NCBI RefSeq assembly: GCF_041429795.1
Contig: NZ_CP163424.1
Location: forward strand, 1,552,001 to 1,616,000
DNA from: Algimonas porphyrae
GTDB lineage: Bacteria > Pseudomonadota > Alphaproteobacteria > Caulobacterales > Maricaulaceae
Length of the DNA stretch: 64,000 nucleotides
Reading direction: 5' to 3'
How positions within the stretch are numbered: the first letter of the stretch is position 1; each line of letters opens with the position of its first letter. The position numbers were made by a program, and so were the translations under genes. Below, in pieces: positions 9,601 to 18,268 of this stretch. The notes under the pieces are model-generated. The model was not told the DNA's origin and searched no databases. It saw only the letters and a program-made list of their open reading frames with translations.

Positions 9601-10081
9601 GAATGATGACGGCACCGAGGTTCCCGATACGGACCAGGGTGAGTTTGGTTTCGCAGACTGGGCCGGTAATCTGATCCACACGCTGCGCTACAATGATTTC
9701 TCCTTCACCTGGGGTACACGCTACATCAGCGATGTGAATCAGGATGTGGACGGTCTGGACACATTCGGTAACGCGTTCGGTCAGGATACGGATGGCGATG
9801 GCAATGCCGACGTATCTGAGACATGTGGTGGTCCGGCTGTAGGTGACGTGAACTGTCGCGACGTTGGCTTTGCGGATGACTATTTTGTCCACAATGCTGG
9901 TATTTCGTACAATAACGAAGATCAGAACTGGGGTGTGACCTTCTCCGTATCCAACATCTTCGCCGAAGATCCGCCCAAAGCGGACTCAAGCGAAGTGACG
10001 ACGTCTGGTAACGCTGTTCTGGGTAATGGCTATGACTTCGAAGGTCGCAAATTCTTCATCCAGCTGCGGAAGGGCTTCTAG
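6653..10081 (+). CDS. TonB-dependent receptor, Caulobacter type
   Basis: Outer-membrane active transporter of 1142 aa. A signal peptide (MSILDKARLL...GMAYAQ, cleavage near residue 25) is followed by an acidic linker and the plug domain, with the motifs ELVVTGSRIRR, LVLINGRRMAPSG and SSVYGSDAVAGVVNVILK. The long beta-barrel ends in the aromatic C-terminus KFFIQLRKGF expected for BAM insertion. The start has GAAGGGAAT upstream. The barrel contains cysteine-containing loops and Asp-rich repeats (DADGDGVQD, DTDGDGNAD) that may bind calcium. The S9 peptidase gene follows, a pairing common in this group and suggestive of peptide or peptide-derived substrates; the substrate itself cannot be read from sequence. 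The minus-strand frames across it are shadows. Confidence 0.92.
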   Translation: MSILDKARLLQTSVLTSALIGFSGMAYAQVTPEAVDEDEEIVEILGEEAAEAADEDELVVTGSRIRRSEFSSISPLQIVDFSEQRDLGIIDPVTILQTTEVANGTQIDATFSGFVLDNGPGSETIDIRGLGADRTLVLINGRRMAPSGVEGAPSQTSINLLPGSLIERADILLEGASSVYGSDAVAGVVNVILKKDFEGFDFVATYNPAEQSGGQDYNIAGSWGMNTDRGFIGVGAEYDFRDSIKLVDRDYLAGCDRHYEIDENGNIRTENIRDRIRYQEWFGGTFQGADEGECKASRIAGRTVELSGTFGSIYFVPGQSNTGIPNFNDQTLGGVPVDADGDGVQDFGFSQFALNGADPNQDLLPQQERYNLMAYGEYTLDGEANITPFFEVLYSRVESISDSGTFQLFPVVGADNPFNPCGVNGSDCGSNAFNFDQAFIDRWNTYYRDRDPNRDGDEFDARICATFAGGLFDNANCTPFIFGNGPNDFVGPVNTQPVIGINGDRTTTDVVIENTRLVGGIRGDIPALNYGTLSDWTFELSGTHSISQGTSVRPGIRQDRLNFALGNNLVTNQPIPGLAPCTAAPGTTVDPVVSNGCVPVNLFAPEVFAGVAGDFATQAERDYLFDTRDFETEYTQTILNGYITGSLYELPAGKVGAVLGLEYRKDKIESIPDDIARDGLFFGFFSDGGAVGERWTKEAFAEIDIPLIADQPIFKQWDLNVSGRVVEDEFYGLAGTYAFKTGWRPFESLLLKASYGTSYRSPNLRENFLAPQTGFLTLFDPCVVPVNAQVTDLNDPNGPPVYDPSLDDREADTLNRCRADGLDPTSLGLGGGTNFSTEVATTGTLSLDPERSVSKTIGFSFEQPWFEDFGLNIGASYYDVFVEQSVVTAGAQFAINDCYTNDRTGRSPFCDQIIRDRLTPDNPNGDNLFELVNQIFLNQDEDTVRGIDFNLRFDKDFTMFDRNFEYTANLSANHIIEVSQLFVNDDGTEVPDTDQGEFGFADWAGNLIHTLRYNDFSFTWGTRYISDVNQDVDGLDTFGNAFGQDTDGDGNADVSETCGGPAVGDVNCRDVGFADDYFVHNAGISYNNEDQNWGVTFSVSNIFAEDPPKADSSEVTTSGNAVLGNGYDFEGRKFFIQLRKGF

Positions 10082-10092
10082 CCCACCGCCTG

Positions 10093-10116
10093 TTTCAGCC
10101 GCGCAAGCGGCTGAAA
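10093..10116. repeat. perfect hairpin after the TonB receptor gene
   Basis: A 10-bp perfect stem (10093-10102 with 10107-10116) closed by a GCAA tetraloop. It is not followed by a T-run on either strand, so it is more likely an mRNA-3'-end stabiliser than an intrinsic terminator. It directly precedes the true terminator. Confidence 0.6.
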
Positions 10117-10131
10117 AAACACTGTAAAATG

Positions 10132-10162
10132 AAAGCCCGTTGGTTTGCCAACGGGCTTTTTT
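10132..10162 (+). terminator. rho-independent terminator after the TonB receptor
   Basis: A 12-bp perfect stem, AAAGCCCGTTGG with CCAACGGGCTTT, a TTTG loop and a run of six T. It lies 50 bp after the receptor stop and just before the peptidase gene, so the two genes probably have separate transcripts or partial read-through. Confidence 0.9.
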
Positions 10163-10198
10163 CTGTTCTACAGAGTGACAAACACTTTGGAGGACAAT

Positions 10199-12151
10199 GT
10201 GCGTAAGTTTCTACTTTCCTGTGTCGCCGCGATCGGGGTCGTCGGCACGTCTCTCATGGCCACGCCAAGCCTGGCGGCCAAACCCTATCCGCTCGAATAT
10301 TGGGCCGCTCCGAGCTTCATGAGTAATCTTGAAGTCTCTCCGGATGGCAAATATGTCGCCTTCCGTAAAGCAACGAGCCAGAAGGGCGATTTCATCATCG
10401 AAATTTTCGAGACGTCCAATATGGACAAAAAACCCGTTCGGGTCGGTGCTGAATCCATGGACCTTCGTAATTTCAGCTGGGTTGGCGATGCCGAGATGGT
10501 CGTTTCATTCCGCGGCCAGGTGAGCGACAAGATCAAAGGCTTCAACCAAGGTGCGTTCAAGAGCAAGTTGGCGCTTTATTCAGTGGAATCTGGTGATTTC
10601 AAGGAGTTGAACGCTGATGATTTCTCGCTGTCGCTGGCAAATCCACTGGTCAACGAACCTGACCATGTTCTTGTCCAGTATGTTTCTTTCAGCGAAGGTC
10701 AGGCCTTCCGGGCCCCCGCTTATTACCGATACAATCTTAAGCGTGGAACGCGTAACCTTGTTCTCAAGGGTAACTCTGATTTGCGCGGGTATCGGTTTGA
10801 CGTTGACGGCAACCCTCGCTTCGCCGTCGATGTGTCGGATCCCATGAAGGCGACATTCCTGTATCGCCCTGTCGGTGGTTCCGGATGGACGCCTTACTAT
10901 GAGCAAAGCATCGATAGTCCTGAGGCGTTCGATTATGCGGGACTGGTCCAAGGGGATGACAACCTGATCTATGTGATTGCCCATAATGGCGAAGATCGGA
11001 CGTCACTCTGGAAGTACAATCTTTCAGAGAAGAAGTTCGAAGAGAAGGTCTACCAGCATCCGAATGTCGATCTTAGATTCACGGCACGTCACTCCAATCC
11101 CTATACCAATCCAGGTGAAGTGACGGGTGTTCGCTACTTTACGGATAATTTCCATACTGAGTGGTTCAATGCGGAAGAGGCCGCCATCATCAGACAGTTT
11201 GAAGAGGTTATTCCGAATGCTCACTTTGTGCGGATCACAAGCCGTTCGCGTGATGGAAATGTTCTCGTCATTCAGAATATTGGCCCGAAAGATCCCGGTA
11301 CATTCTACCTGTTCAACCGTGGCCAGTTTTCTAAAGTTGGTAGCTCGAACGGTTTGCTGAAGCCCGAAGGCTTATCAGACGTTGAATACGTCAAGTGGAC
11401 CGCACGTGATGGCAAAACGATCACAGGGCATGTGACGAAACCGGAAGGCGCAGGTCCGTTCCCGCTTATCGTGATGCCGCATGGCGGACCCTTCATTAGC
11501 GAAACAATCCTGTTTGATCCTTGGGCTCAGATGTTCGCCAACAACGGCTATATGGTGTTGCAGCCGCAATACCGTGGATCCACAAATTATGGTCTGGAAT
11601 TCTACAAAGCCGGCTTCATCGAAGAAGGTGAAGGCGGCAAGGCGATGCAGGACGATAAGGATGACGGCGTCAAATACCTCATCGAAAAAGGCTGGGTCGA
11701 CCCTGACCGTGTCGCCATGTTTGGCTGGTCTTACGGCGGCTATGCGGCATTGATCGCGGCGTCCCGTGGCGATGACCTTTACCAGTGTGCGATCGCGGGG
11801 GCTGCCGTGGCCGATAATACGCAGCAGGTGAACTACTATCGCGACCGCATCCGGGGCTGGCAGGAAGTGGAGCAAATCGGCTTCTGGGACGGTTCGGTCA
11901 ATCCGATCGATCTGGCTGATCAGGTCGACATGCCGCTAATGATTCTGCACGGTACCATCGACCAGCGCGTTCCGCTTCGTCACGCGGAAAAATATATCAA
12001 TGCGCTGGAAAGTGCCGGCAAAGAGTTCACCTATGTCGAACTCGAAGACGCGGACCACTTTCTTGATACGCTCAATTACGATCATATGACAAAGGCCTAC
12101 CCGGCCATGATCAATTTCCTGAAAAAGGATTGTGGTCCGGGCGGCCTCTAG
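10199..12151 (+). CDS. S9 family prolyl oligopeptidase-type peptidase, secreted
   Basis: Serine peptidase of the dipeptidyl aminopeptidase/acylaminoacyl-peptidase group, 650 aa. I chose the GTG at 10199 because GGAGG lies 5 bp upstream and the product then opens with a signal peptide (MRKFLLSCVAAIGVVG...SLAAK). The longer frame from 10145 would begin inside the terminator. An N-terminal beta-propeller region is followed by an alpha/beta-hydrolase domain with the triad Ser511 (GWSYGGYA), Asp588 (GTIDQRVP) and His620 (DADHFL). It would cleave short peptides in the periplasm, probably those entering through the neighbouring receptor. Confidence 0.92.
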   Translation: MRKFLLSCVAAIGVVGTSLMATPSLAAKPYPLEYWAAPSFMSNLEVSPDGKYVAFRKATSQKGDFIIEIFETSNMDKKPVRVGAESMDLRNFSWVGDAEMVVSFRGQVSDKIKGFNQGAFKSKLALYSVESGDFKELNADDFSLSLANPLVNEPDHVLVQYVSFSEGQAFRAPAYYRYNLKRGTRNLVLKGNSDLRGYRFDVDGNPRFAVDVSDPMKATFLYRPVGGSGWTPYYEQSIDSPEAFDYAGLVQGDDNLIYVIAHNGEDRTSLWKYNLSEKKFEEKVYQHPNVDLRFTARHSNPYTNPGEVTGVRYFTDNFHTEWFNAEEAAIIRQFEEVIPNAHFVRITSRSRDGNVLVIQNIGPKDPGTFYLFNRGQFSKVGSSNGLLKPEGLSDVEYVKWTARDGKTITGHVTKPEGAGPFPLIVMPHGGPFISETILFDPWAQMFANNGYMVLQPQYRGSTNYGLEFYKAGFIEEGEGGKAMQDDKDDGVKYLIEKGWVDPDRVAMFGWSYGGYAALIAASRGDDLYQCAIAGAAVADNTQQVNYYRDRIRGWQEVEQIGFWDGSVNPIDLADQVDMPLMILHGTIDQRVPLRHAEKYINALESAGKEFTYVELEDADHFLDTLNYDHMTKAYPAMINFLKKDCGPGGL

Positions 12152-12172
12152 TCGCCCCTGACAATCATGATC

Positions 12173-12199
12173 AAGGCGGGCTACGGCCCGCCTTTTTCT
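12173..12199 (+). terminator. rho-independent terminator after the S9 peptidase
   Basis: A 9-bp perfect GC-rich stem (AAGGCGGGC with GCCCGCCTT) with a TACG tetraloop and a T-rich tail, 22 bp after the stop codon. Confidence 0.9.
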
Positions 12200-12331
12200 T
12201 TGCGGTCCCCCTTTTTGCGCGCCTGGTTTTCTTTGCGCATAGACCCTGATTGGGGATGTGGGGTGGAGCCTTGGCCGACAAAGCGTTAGGCAGCACATCA
12301 ACCTGTTCACTGAAACGCTTCGGAGACCCCC

Positions 12332-13453
12332 ATGAGCTTGCCAGACACCTATCGCGCCCTGACTTCGACCGTTGGCGAAGACGGTCAGTTACGCATGGAG
12401 ATGGTCGAGCGGCCCATGCCGACACCGAAAAATGATCAAGTCCTGATCCGCGTCGAAGCGGCCCCGATCAACCCCTCGGATCACGGTGTCATGTTCGGCT
12501 ATTCCGACATGTCATTTGCGACCAATGACGATGGGGCATTGATCGCCCCGGTTCCCGAAGCCGGTATGCGCATGATGAAAGGCCGGATCGGTCAGGCGCT
12601 TCCTATTGGCAATGAAGGGGCCGGAACGGTCGTGGCGGCCGGCGATAGCGATGCTGCACAGGCTCTGATGGGCAAGACCGTCGCGGCGATGGGGGGCGGT
12701 ATGTATGCCGAGTACAGGGTCGTGCCGGTGATGCAGGTCCTGCCGCTGGGGGACGATCACACGGCGCGCCAAGGCGCATCCTCCTTCGTTAATCCGCTGA
12801 CGGCGCTCTGTTTTCCTGAAACCATGCGACAGGAGGGGCATAGCGCCATCGTTCATACTGCTGCGGCTTCCAATCTAGGGCAGATGCTCGTGAAGATCTG
12901 CAAAGCGGATGACATTCCATTGGTAAATATCGTTCGCCGTGAGGAACAGGCCGAAATTTTGCGCAATATCGGTGCGAGCCACATCATCAACTCGTCCGAT
13001 GAGGACTTCATTCCGCAATTGATTGATGCGGTTCATGAGACCGGCGCAACGCTGGCTTTCGACGCAACCGGTGGGGGGCGTCTGGCATCCGATATTCTGA
13101 CCGCGATGGAAGCGGCAGCTGCCCGGACGCCGGGGGCCTATTCCATCTATGGGTCGATCCATCACAAGCAGGTCTATCTCTACGGCGCGCTCGATCCATC
13201 GCCGACCACGCTGACGCGTGGGTACGGCATGGCCTGGGGTGTCGGTGGCTGGCTGCTCCCGAACTTTCTGGCCAAGGCGGGCATGGAGACGGCCATCCGT
13301 CTGCGCCAGCGTGTTGCAAGTGAACTGACGACGACCTTTGCCAGCCATTATACGGATGAAATCAGCCTGGATGATGCACTGAAGGCGGACATCGTCGCAC
13401 GCTATAACGCTAAGAAAACGGGCGAGAAGTTTCTCGTCAATCCGACTCTCTAA
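12332..13453 (+). CDS. MDR-family zinc-type alcohol dehydrogenase-like/quinone oxidoreductase
   Basis: Cytosolic NAD(P)H-dependent oxidoreductase of the medium-chain dehydrogenase/reductase superfamily, 373 aa. The N-terminal GroES-like domain includes VEAAPINPSDHGVM and IGNEGAGTVVAAG. The Rossmann part carries AAASNLGQMLVKIC in place of the classical GxGxxG, and FDATGGG later. The catalytic and structural zinc ligands of true alcohol dehydrogenases are not seen, so quinone-reductase or enoyl-reductase activity is likelier. The downstream SDR gene starts at the base after its stop codon, so the two are co-translated. Confidence 0.85.
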   Translation: MSLPDTYRALTSTVGEDGQLRMEMVERPMPTPKNDQVLIRVEAAPINPSDHGVMFGYSDMSFATNDDGALIAPVPEAGMRMMKGRIGQALPIGNEGAGTVVAAGDSDAAQALMGKTVAAMGGGMYAEYRVVPVMQVLPLGDDHTARQGASSFVNPLTALCFPETMRQEGHSAIVHTAAASNLGQMLVKICKADDIPLVNIVRREEQAEILRNIGASHIINSSDEDFIPQLIDAVHETGATLAFDATGGGRLASDILTAMEAAAARTPGAYSIYGSIHHKQVYLYGALDPSPTTLTRGYGMAWGVGGWLLPNFLAKAGMETAIRLRQRVASELTTTFASHYTDEISLDDALKADIVARYNAKKTGEKFLVNPTL

Positions 13454-14191
13454 ATGCAGCTGACCGGACAGCGTGTTCTGGTCACGGGCGCCAGTTCCGG
13501 ATTGGGACGTGCCCTGTCGATCCGACTCGCCGAAGCCGGGGCGATCGTTCTGGCGACAGCGCGTCGTCTGGACCGGCTGGAGGCGCTGGCTGAGGCGTAT
13601 CCGAGCATCGAGCCTCACCGGCTCGATCTGACAGATGTGCGGGCCATTGCCGATTTTTGCGCGGATGTCGGTCATCTGGACGGAGCTGTTCTCAACGCCG
13701 GCATCACAGCGGTCGAGCCGTTCGTGGATGGGTCCAACATTATCGATGTGGCAATGGTCGATACCAATATTGTCGCCAATATTCGTCTCACCCGCGGACT
13801 GGTAACTGCGCTGCAAGGCGGGCGGCTGGTTCTGGTCGGATCCATGGCTGGTGAGGTCGCCCTGCCTTATCAGGCGGTCTATTCTGGCACCAAAGGTTTC
13901 ATCCGCAATTTCGGACTGGCACTAGGCGCGGAATGGGCAGGCGATATCAGTGTTGGCGTCTTCGCCCCGGGTGGGATCGCAACGGAGATGACGGATATTG
14001 ATGCGATGGAAAAACTGAAGGGTCAGTTGGCGGATGTCGAAGAGGTCGCCTCAGCCTTGATGACCTTTTATCAGTCGGAGCAGCGCTACTCTATTCCAGG
14101 CCGGGCAAATCGAATGTCGGCCTACGCCGCCCGTTTCCTGCCAGCACCCTTGATATCCAGGATGATGGAACGCGTCTTCCGGTCCGAGTGA
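13454..14191 (+). CDS. SDR family NAD(P)-dependent oxidoreductase
   Basis: Short-chain dehydrogenase/reductase of 245 aa. The cofactor motif TGASSGLGRA spans residues 11-20, NAG is at 81-83, and the catalytic residues are Ser130, Tyr143 and Lys147 (YSGTK). The C-terminus is basic and hydrophobic, as in DltE-like members that sit at the membrane. The ATG abuts the stop of the MDR gene, indicating translational coupling. The substrate cannot be assigned. Confidence 0.88.
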   Translation: MQLTGQRVLVTGASSGLGRALSIRLAEAGAIVLATARRLDRLEALAEAYPSIEPHRLDLTDVRAIADFCADVGHLDGAVLNAGITAVEPFVDGSNIIDVAMVDTNIVANIRLTRGLVTALQGGRLVLVGSMAGEVALPYQAVYSGTKGFIRNFGLALGAEWAGDISVGVFAPGGIATEMTDIDAMEKLKGQLADVEEVASALMTFYQSEQRYSIPGRANRMSAYAARFLPAPLISRMMERVFRSE

Positions 14192-14197
14192 GTTTTC

Positions 14198-15619
14198 CTA
14201 AGGTCGCATCTCTTCCGGTGTGACCCAAGTGGCATGAAAGCCTTGCGGTACCCGCTGCGGCAGCTGAATACGGGCGAGAGGTTCGTCGGAGAAGTTCCGG
14301 GCATCCAGAATCAGGGCCTCACTTCTCCCCTCGACGGCATCGGAAACAAAACTGATCACATAGCCATCATCTTCTCCTGACCCGTCAAGGCGCGGGGCGA
14401 ATGCGGGTTCACAGCCATATCGGTTCGGCCCGAAATCGTGCCGTTCATGCGTGCCGCGTTTCAGATCATATTTCAGCAGACCGTCAAAAGCCTGCAAGGG
14501 CAAATCGGCAATCGCTCCGTGATAGGAATATCGGCTCTGTCGTCCGGTTATGCCCAGATTGACGACAGGGAATTCTGCCATACTGTCGTCGACCTGACGC
14601 TCTTTTGTCGCTCCTGTCTTGAGGTTCATACGCCATTCCCAGAGGTGGGCGCGAAGCGACAGAACATTGGACATGGCGGCGTAAGGCCCCAGTTCCGGAT
14701 CCAAGGACAGGCCATTGTCAACCATCCGGCAGGCCATCAGCACGATTTCGTCGCCTTCTTCCCAGGCATTAACCACATGATAGATGTAGCAGGGTGGGAA
14801 GGAAAACCAGCGGATTGACTGGCCGTCTCCATGGCGTGGGATGACGCCAAAGCGTGTCGGCAGGGTTTCATCCTGATGAATGTGCCAGACTTTGTGCTTT
14901 CTCCCGGCCTCGGTGAAGACCACTGGCAAATCCATCAAAATGGAATGATGTTCCGTGATCGCCATGTCGTGGGGCAGGCGCGGGCCCGGCAGGTCGATCC
15001 GGGTGATGTGGGTCATTTCACCTGCGCCATTGACCACGCCATAAGTATAATGCGGCTCATAGAGGGCGTAATCGAACCAGATAAACTCGCCCGTATTCGG
15101 ATCGACTTTGCTATGCGCGGAGACATTGCCCGGCAGCTTGCCGCCAAAATTCTCTGACCGGAATGTCTCCAGCGTAACCGGATCCAGTCTGACAGGCTGT
15201 CCCGACACATACCAGAGCGCCATCAACTCGCCATTATGACAGACGATGTCCGTATTGGCTGTGTCTCTGTAAGTGCCGGGATTGGGTTCGAAGATGCCGC
15301 CGTCGCGGCGGTTCATCTGCGACGTCCGTATGTAGCGATTACGATAGGTGGCGCGCCCATCCTCGATGTGAATGGCGTGAAGCATGCCGTCACCATCGAA
15401 CCAGTGATGCATGCCTGTCGGCATCTCTTTCGGATTGGGACCATTGCGCACGAACACGCCGGAAAGGTCGTGCGGAATCTCGCCGATAACGTCCAGATTC
15501 CGCACGGTTAACTCACGGTGAACGGGGGCGTAGATACCGTTCAGATAGGGATTGCGCGCATTTAGCGTATTGGGCGCCGACGGGGGTTCATGGTCTGCGA
15601 CGATATCAAGATCAGGCAT
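14198..15619 (-). CDS. carotenoid oxygenase family protein
   Basis: Non-heme Fe(II) dioxygenase (carotenoid cleavage/lignostilbene dioxygenase family), 473 aa, the usual length. Four iron-binding histidines can be placed in SAHSK, PHDMAITEHH, IYHVVNAW and the C-terminal GFHATWV. The family signature FVRNGPNP and the second-shell acidic residues are also present. It would cleave a double bond in a carotenoid, apocarotenoid or stilbene. It is convergent with the SDR gene, with only 6 bp between stop codons. The neighbours do not identify the substrate. Confidence 0.93.
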   Translation of the reverse strand: MPDLDIVADHEPPSAPNTLNARNPYLNGIYAPVHRELTVRNLDVIGEIPHDLSGVFVRNGPNPKEMPTGMHHWFDGDGMLHAIHIEDGRATYRNRYIRTSQMNRRDGGIFEPNPGTYRDTANTDIVCHNGELMALWYVSGQPVRLDPVTLETFRSENFGGKLPGNVSAHSKVDPNTGEFIWFDYALYEPHYTYGVVNGAGEMTHITRIDLPGPRLPHDMAITEHHSILMDLPVVFTEAGRKHKVWHIHQDETLPTRFGVIPRHGDGQSIRWFSFPPCYIYHVVNAWEEGDEIVLMACRMVDNGLSLDPELGPYAAMSNVLSLRAHLWEWRMNLKTGATKERQVDDSMAEFPVVNLGITGRQSRYSYHGAIADLPLQAFDGLLKYDLKRGTHERHDFGPNRYGCEPAFAPRLDGSGEDDGYVISFVSDAVEGRSEALILDARNFSDEPLARIQLPQRVPQGFHATWVTPEEMRP

Positions 15620-15685
15620 GGTCCATGCCTAGCGCGAATAGGCAGCAAATACCAAGGCGGTCGCCGTGTCTCTGCCGGATACCGG

Positions 15686-16645
15686 CTAACCGTCAGGCTT
15701 GCCCAGATAATCCGATGCGCTGCGCTTGCTGCCTTCGGCGGGCTCGTCTTCGCGCGTCCTGCGAATGCGCTCCAATGGGCTGAGCGGTTCCTCGGCGCGG
15801 GTCGCGGCTGGCCAAGCGTCAGATGCGCTGGCCGCGTCGTCGGCGGCACTATCACCATCCGACTGCCCGGATCCGGATCCATCAGCCGAATCGTTATTAC
15901 CGTCTGCCGCAGCGTCATCACCAGCACCCGCATCGTGACCGGACTGATCGGTTTGCGCCCGACCTTTTCCGTCCGAATTCGCTCCGTCATCCGTCTGACC
16001 GGATTCGCTTTGTGGTCCAGCCTGATCCGGACTGCTTGTTGCTCCTGCCTGTTCAGACCCAGAAGAACCGTCGCCACTGGAAGCCCCGCCACCGCCGCCA
16101 GTCTGACCGCTTTTGATGGCATCCATGATTTCCTGCAGGGTGCGTGTAGACCCGCCGCGAGAGCCGGTTGATGCGGTCCCGTTGCCCTGACCCGCAACGG
16201 CGACCTTGTTCGGGCCGCCTTCACCGGAACCCTGTCCGGATCCGCCGCTGCCTTTCATGTCCGTGACGATGACGTCCCAGGCTTCCTGCTCTTCGCGCAG
16301 GAGTTGTTCGTCATATTTCGCGGCGTCCGAAGGGACATATTCCGCGTCGGATATATCGCCGTCATCGCTTTCCGCGATCGCTTTGGCGCGTTCGCGCATC
16401 AGATGACGCCGTGAATCCGAAGGCAGGCGCTCAACCGGTGTGAGCGGTTTGATGTCGATCGAACCGACGCCTGTGGTCGAGCTGTTCGGCGTTCGATATA
16501 TGTCGGATGTGCCGCTTTTCTTGCGGGACTTACGCCAGTCTTCTTCAGACTGATCCGTCTGATCCGTAACTTGCGCATAGGCGGGAAGGGCGACGCCTAA
16601 AGCCGCCGTCAGCGCAAGTGTTGCCATGAAAGACCGTATCATCAT
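15686..16645 (-). CDS. secreted low-complexity protein, 319 aa
   Basis: Family unknown. It has a clear Sec signal peptide (cleavage near LPAYAQ, residue 25). The mature part to about residue 130 is charged and helical. From about 130 to 290 it is a low-complexity tract rich in Gly, Ser, Asp, Gln and Ala (GGSGQGSGEGG, SADGSGSGQSDGD) that must be disordered. A short conserved-looking tail follows (PLSPLERIRRTRED). It lies 75 bp downstream of the SUMF1-like gene on the same strand and may be the last member of that operon. Confidence 0.7.
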   Translation of the reverse strand: MMIRSFMATLALTAALGVALPAYAQVTDQTDQSEEDWRKSRKKSGTSDIYRTPNSSTTGVGSIDIKPLTPVERLPSDSRRHLMRERAKAIAESDDGDISDAEYVPSDAAKYDEQLLREEQEAWDVIVTDMKGSGGSGQGSGEGGPNKVAVAGQGNGTASTGSRGGSTRTLQEIMDAIKSGQTGGGGGASSGDGSSGSEQAGATSSPDQAGPQSESGQTDDGANSDGKGRAQTDQSGHDAGAGDDAAADGNNDSADGSGSGQSDGDSAADDAASASDAWPAATRAEEPLSPLERIRRTREDEPAEGSKRSASDYLGKPDG

Positions 16646-16720
16646 GGCAGAGCCATAGCACAGCCAATCTGAGCCGGGGCTGAACGGCGATCATTGTGCC
16701 GAACGAAGCTGCCTCCGAGC

Positions 16721-18268
16721 CTATCCATCGATTCTGCGGACCACACGAAAGCCGGTAAAATCGTTACGGTCGCCCCGGCGCAGCATCATCCGGGCAGAAT
16801 AGCGCAGATCGTCCGGCCCGCTGAACCAGGAGCCGCCGCGCACAGCTCTCTGGCCGCAGGACCCCCGGGAATCCGGGCTGCCGTCAACAGGCGCGTCGCG
16901 CAGGTTCAGTGTGTTGCAGTCCAGCGTCCATTCCGCGACATTGCCGACCATGTCGCGCAGGCCCAACGCATTGGCCGACAAGGTGCCGACGGGCAGGGTT
17001 CGCCCCACGCCCGGGTCGGTGCAGGCCGCATTGGCCCAGGCGACAGATGTTTCCGCCGACGCACCATTGGCAAAGGCGCATAGTGCCGCCGTCGATCCAC
17101 CCGGATAAAGATCATCGGCACCTGCACGTGCGGCATACTCCCACTGTGCTTCGCTGGGTAAGGAATAGCGAAACCCCGTCTCCTGCGATAGCCAAGCGGT
17201 GTAGGCCTGGGCGTCCGCAAAAGCGACATTGATGACGGGGCGCGATCCGCGCCCCCATCCGGCATCATCCGGACGTCGGTTGCAACCCCCAGCCGCGACA
17301 CATGCATCATATTCTGCGAAGGTCACTTCTTTCACACCCATGGCAAAAGACGCCGCCAGGTTGACAGGGCGGGCGGGTTTTTCATTGGGTCTGGCTGCAG
17401 CGTCTGTATCGAGCGCACCGAGCGTGTCGCTGCCGGAGGGCAGAACGGTCAGGGCCGGGCAGACATCGCAATCCTGAAACACTCTGCCGACCGATGGCCG
17501 CAGCCGCTCGATGGCGGCAATCGCCTGCGCGACATACGCGCCTTGCGGGAAACTGGTCAGATATTGCTGATAGGCGTCGGCGGTTCCGGCATTGTCTGCG
17601 GCCTGCCAGGCAGCCGTGTCAGCGGCGTTGGCCTGCAGAGTTGCGATGCGATTACGCGCGTCGGCTGCATTCGGCCCTGTCGGATGTTTTCCCAGATAGG
17701 TCTGGTAGCTCGCGACCGTATTTTCGCGTGCGGCCTGATCCCAGTCGGCCTGTTCCTGTGCGGCGCGCTCTGCGGCATCCTCTGCCGCGGCGTCGCGCGC
17801 AGCTTTCATCTGGGCAATGCGTTCGCGCGCTTTATCGGCGTGCAGGCCATCGTCCCAATCTGACAGATAATCTTCATAGCCGGCAATGGTGTTGCGCTGT
17901 TCCGCACTGGCCCAGGCCCGATTATCATAGGCGTTGATCTGTTCCTGCGCCTTGTCGGCAAACTTGCCTTGCGGGAATTCGGCCAGATAGTCGAGATAGC
18001 CTTGTAGCGTATCGATTTCCAATGCACGGACCCAAGCCTCTTCATCCGCACCCATAGGCGGCGCGTCGGGGTCGGGCGTCTCGCCTTGCGCGATGTCGAT
18101 CAAAGGTTCGCGGTCGAGACGGTCCGTGATCACAACCTGTGACGCCAGCCAGATACCACCTGCCGCGACCGCGCCGAGCAGGATCAGATAGACCAGATAG
18201 CGGCCCCATGGCGCGCGTTCTTCCTTGATTCCGAAGTCATCGGAAGGCGGCTGCCAGTCGTCGCTCAT
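16721..18268 (-). CDS. membrane-anchored SUMF1/formylglycine-generating-enzyme-like protein with helical repeats
   Basis: A 515-aa protein. A cytoplasmic N-terminus is followed by one membrane segment (about residues 25-48). Four helical repeats of the type W-x-A...T...YL..FP.G...DA...I span about residues 70-250. A C-terminal SUMF1 domain carries the typical ending RAVRGGSWFSG...FTGFRVVRR. Such domains are often binding modules rather than oxidases, and the paired active-site cysteines of true formylglycine generators are not obvious. The start overlaps the stop of the channel-like gene upstream by ATGA. Inferred role: periplasmic sensor or scaffold of the envelope complex encoded by the operon. 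Confidence 0.85.
   Translation of the reverse strand: MSDDWQPPSDDFGIKEERAPWGRYLVYLILLGAVAAGGIWLASQVVITDRLDREPLIDIAQGETPDPDAPPMGADEEAWVRALEIDTLQGYLDYLAEFPQGKFADKAQEQINAYDNRAWASAEQRNTIAGYEDYLSDWDDGLHADKARERIAQMKAARDAAAEDAAERAAQEQADWDQAARENTVASYQTYLGKHPTGPNAADARNRIATLQANAADTAAWQAADNAGTADAYQQYLTSFPQGAYVAQAIAAIERLRPSVGRVFQDCDVCPALTVLPSGSDTLGALDTDAAARPNEKPARPVNLAASFAMGVKEVTFAEYDACVAAGGCNRRPDDAGWGRGSRPVINVAFADAQAYTAWLSQETGFRYSLPSEAQWEYAARAGADDLYPGGSTAALCAFANGASAETSVAWANAACTDPGVGRTLPVGTLSANALGLRDMVGNVAEWTLDCNTLNLRDAPVDGSPDSRGSCGQRAVRGGSWFSGPDDLRYSARMMLRRGDRNDFTGFRVVRRIDG

Noticed and set aside
12875-13816. 313-codon minus-strand frame across the MDR and SDR genes
   Set aside because: It spans two well-supported genes on the other strand and has no family features.
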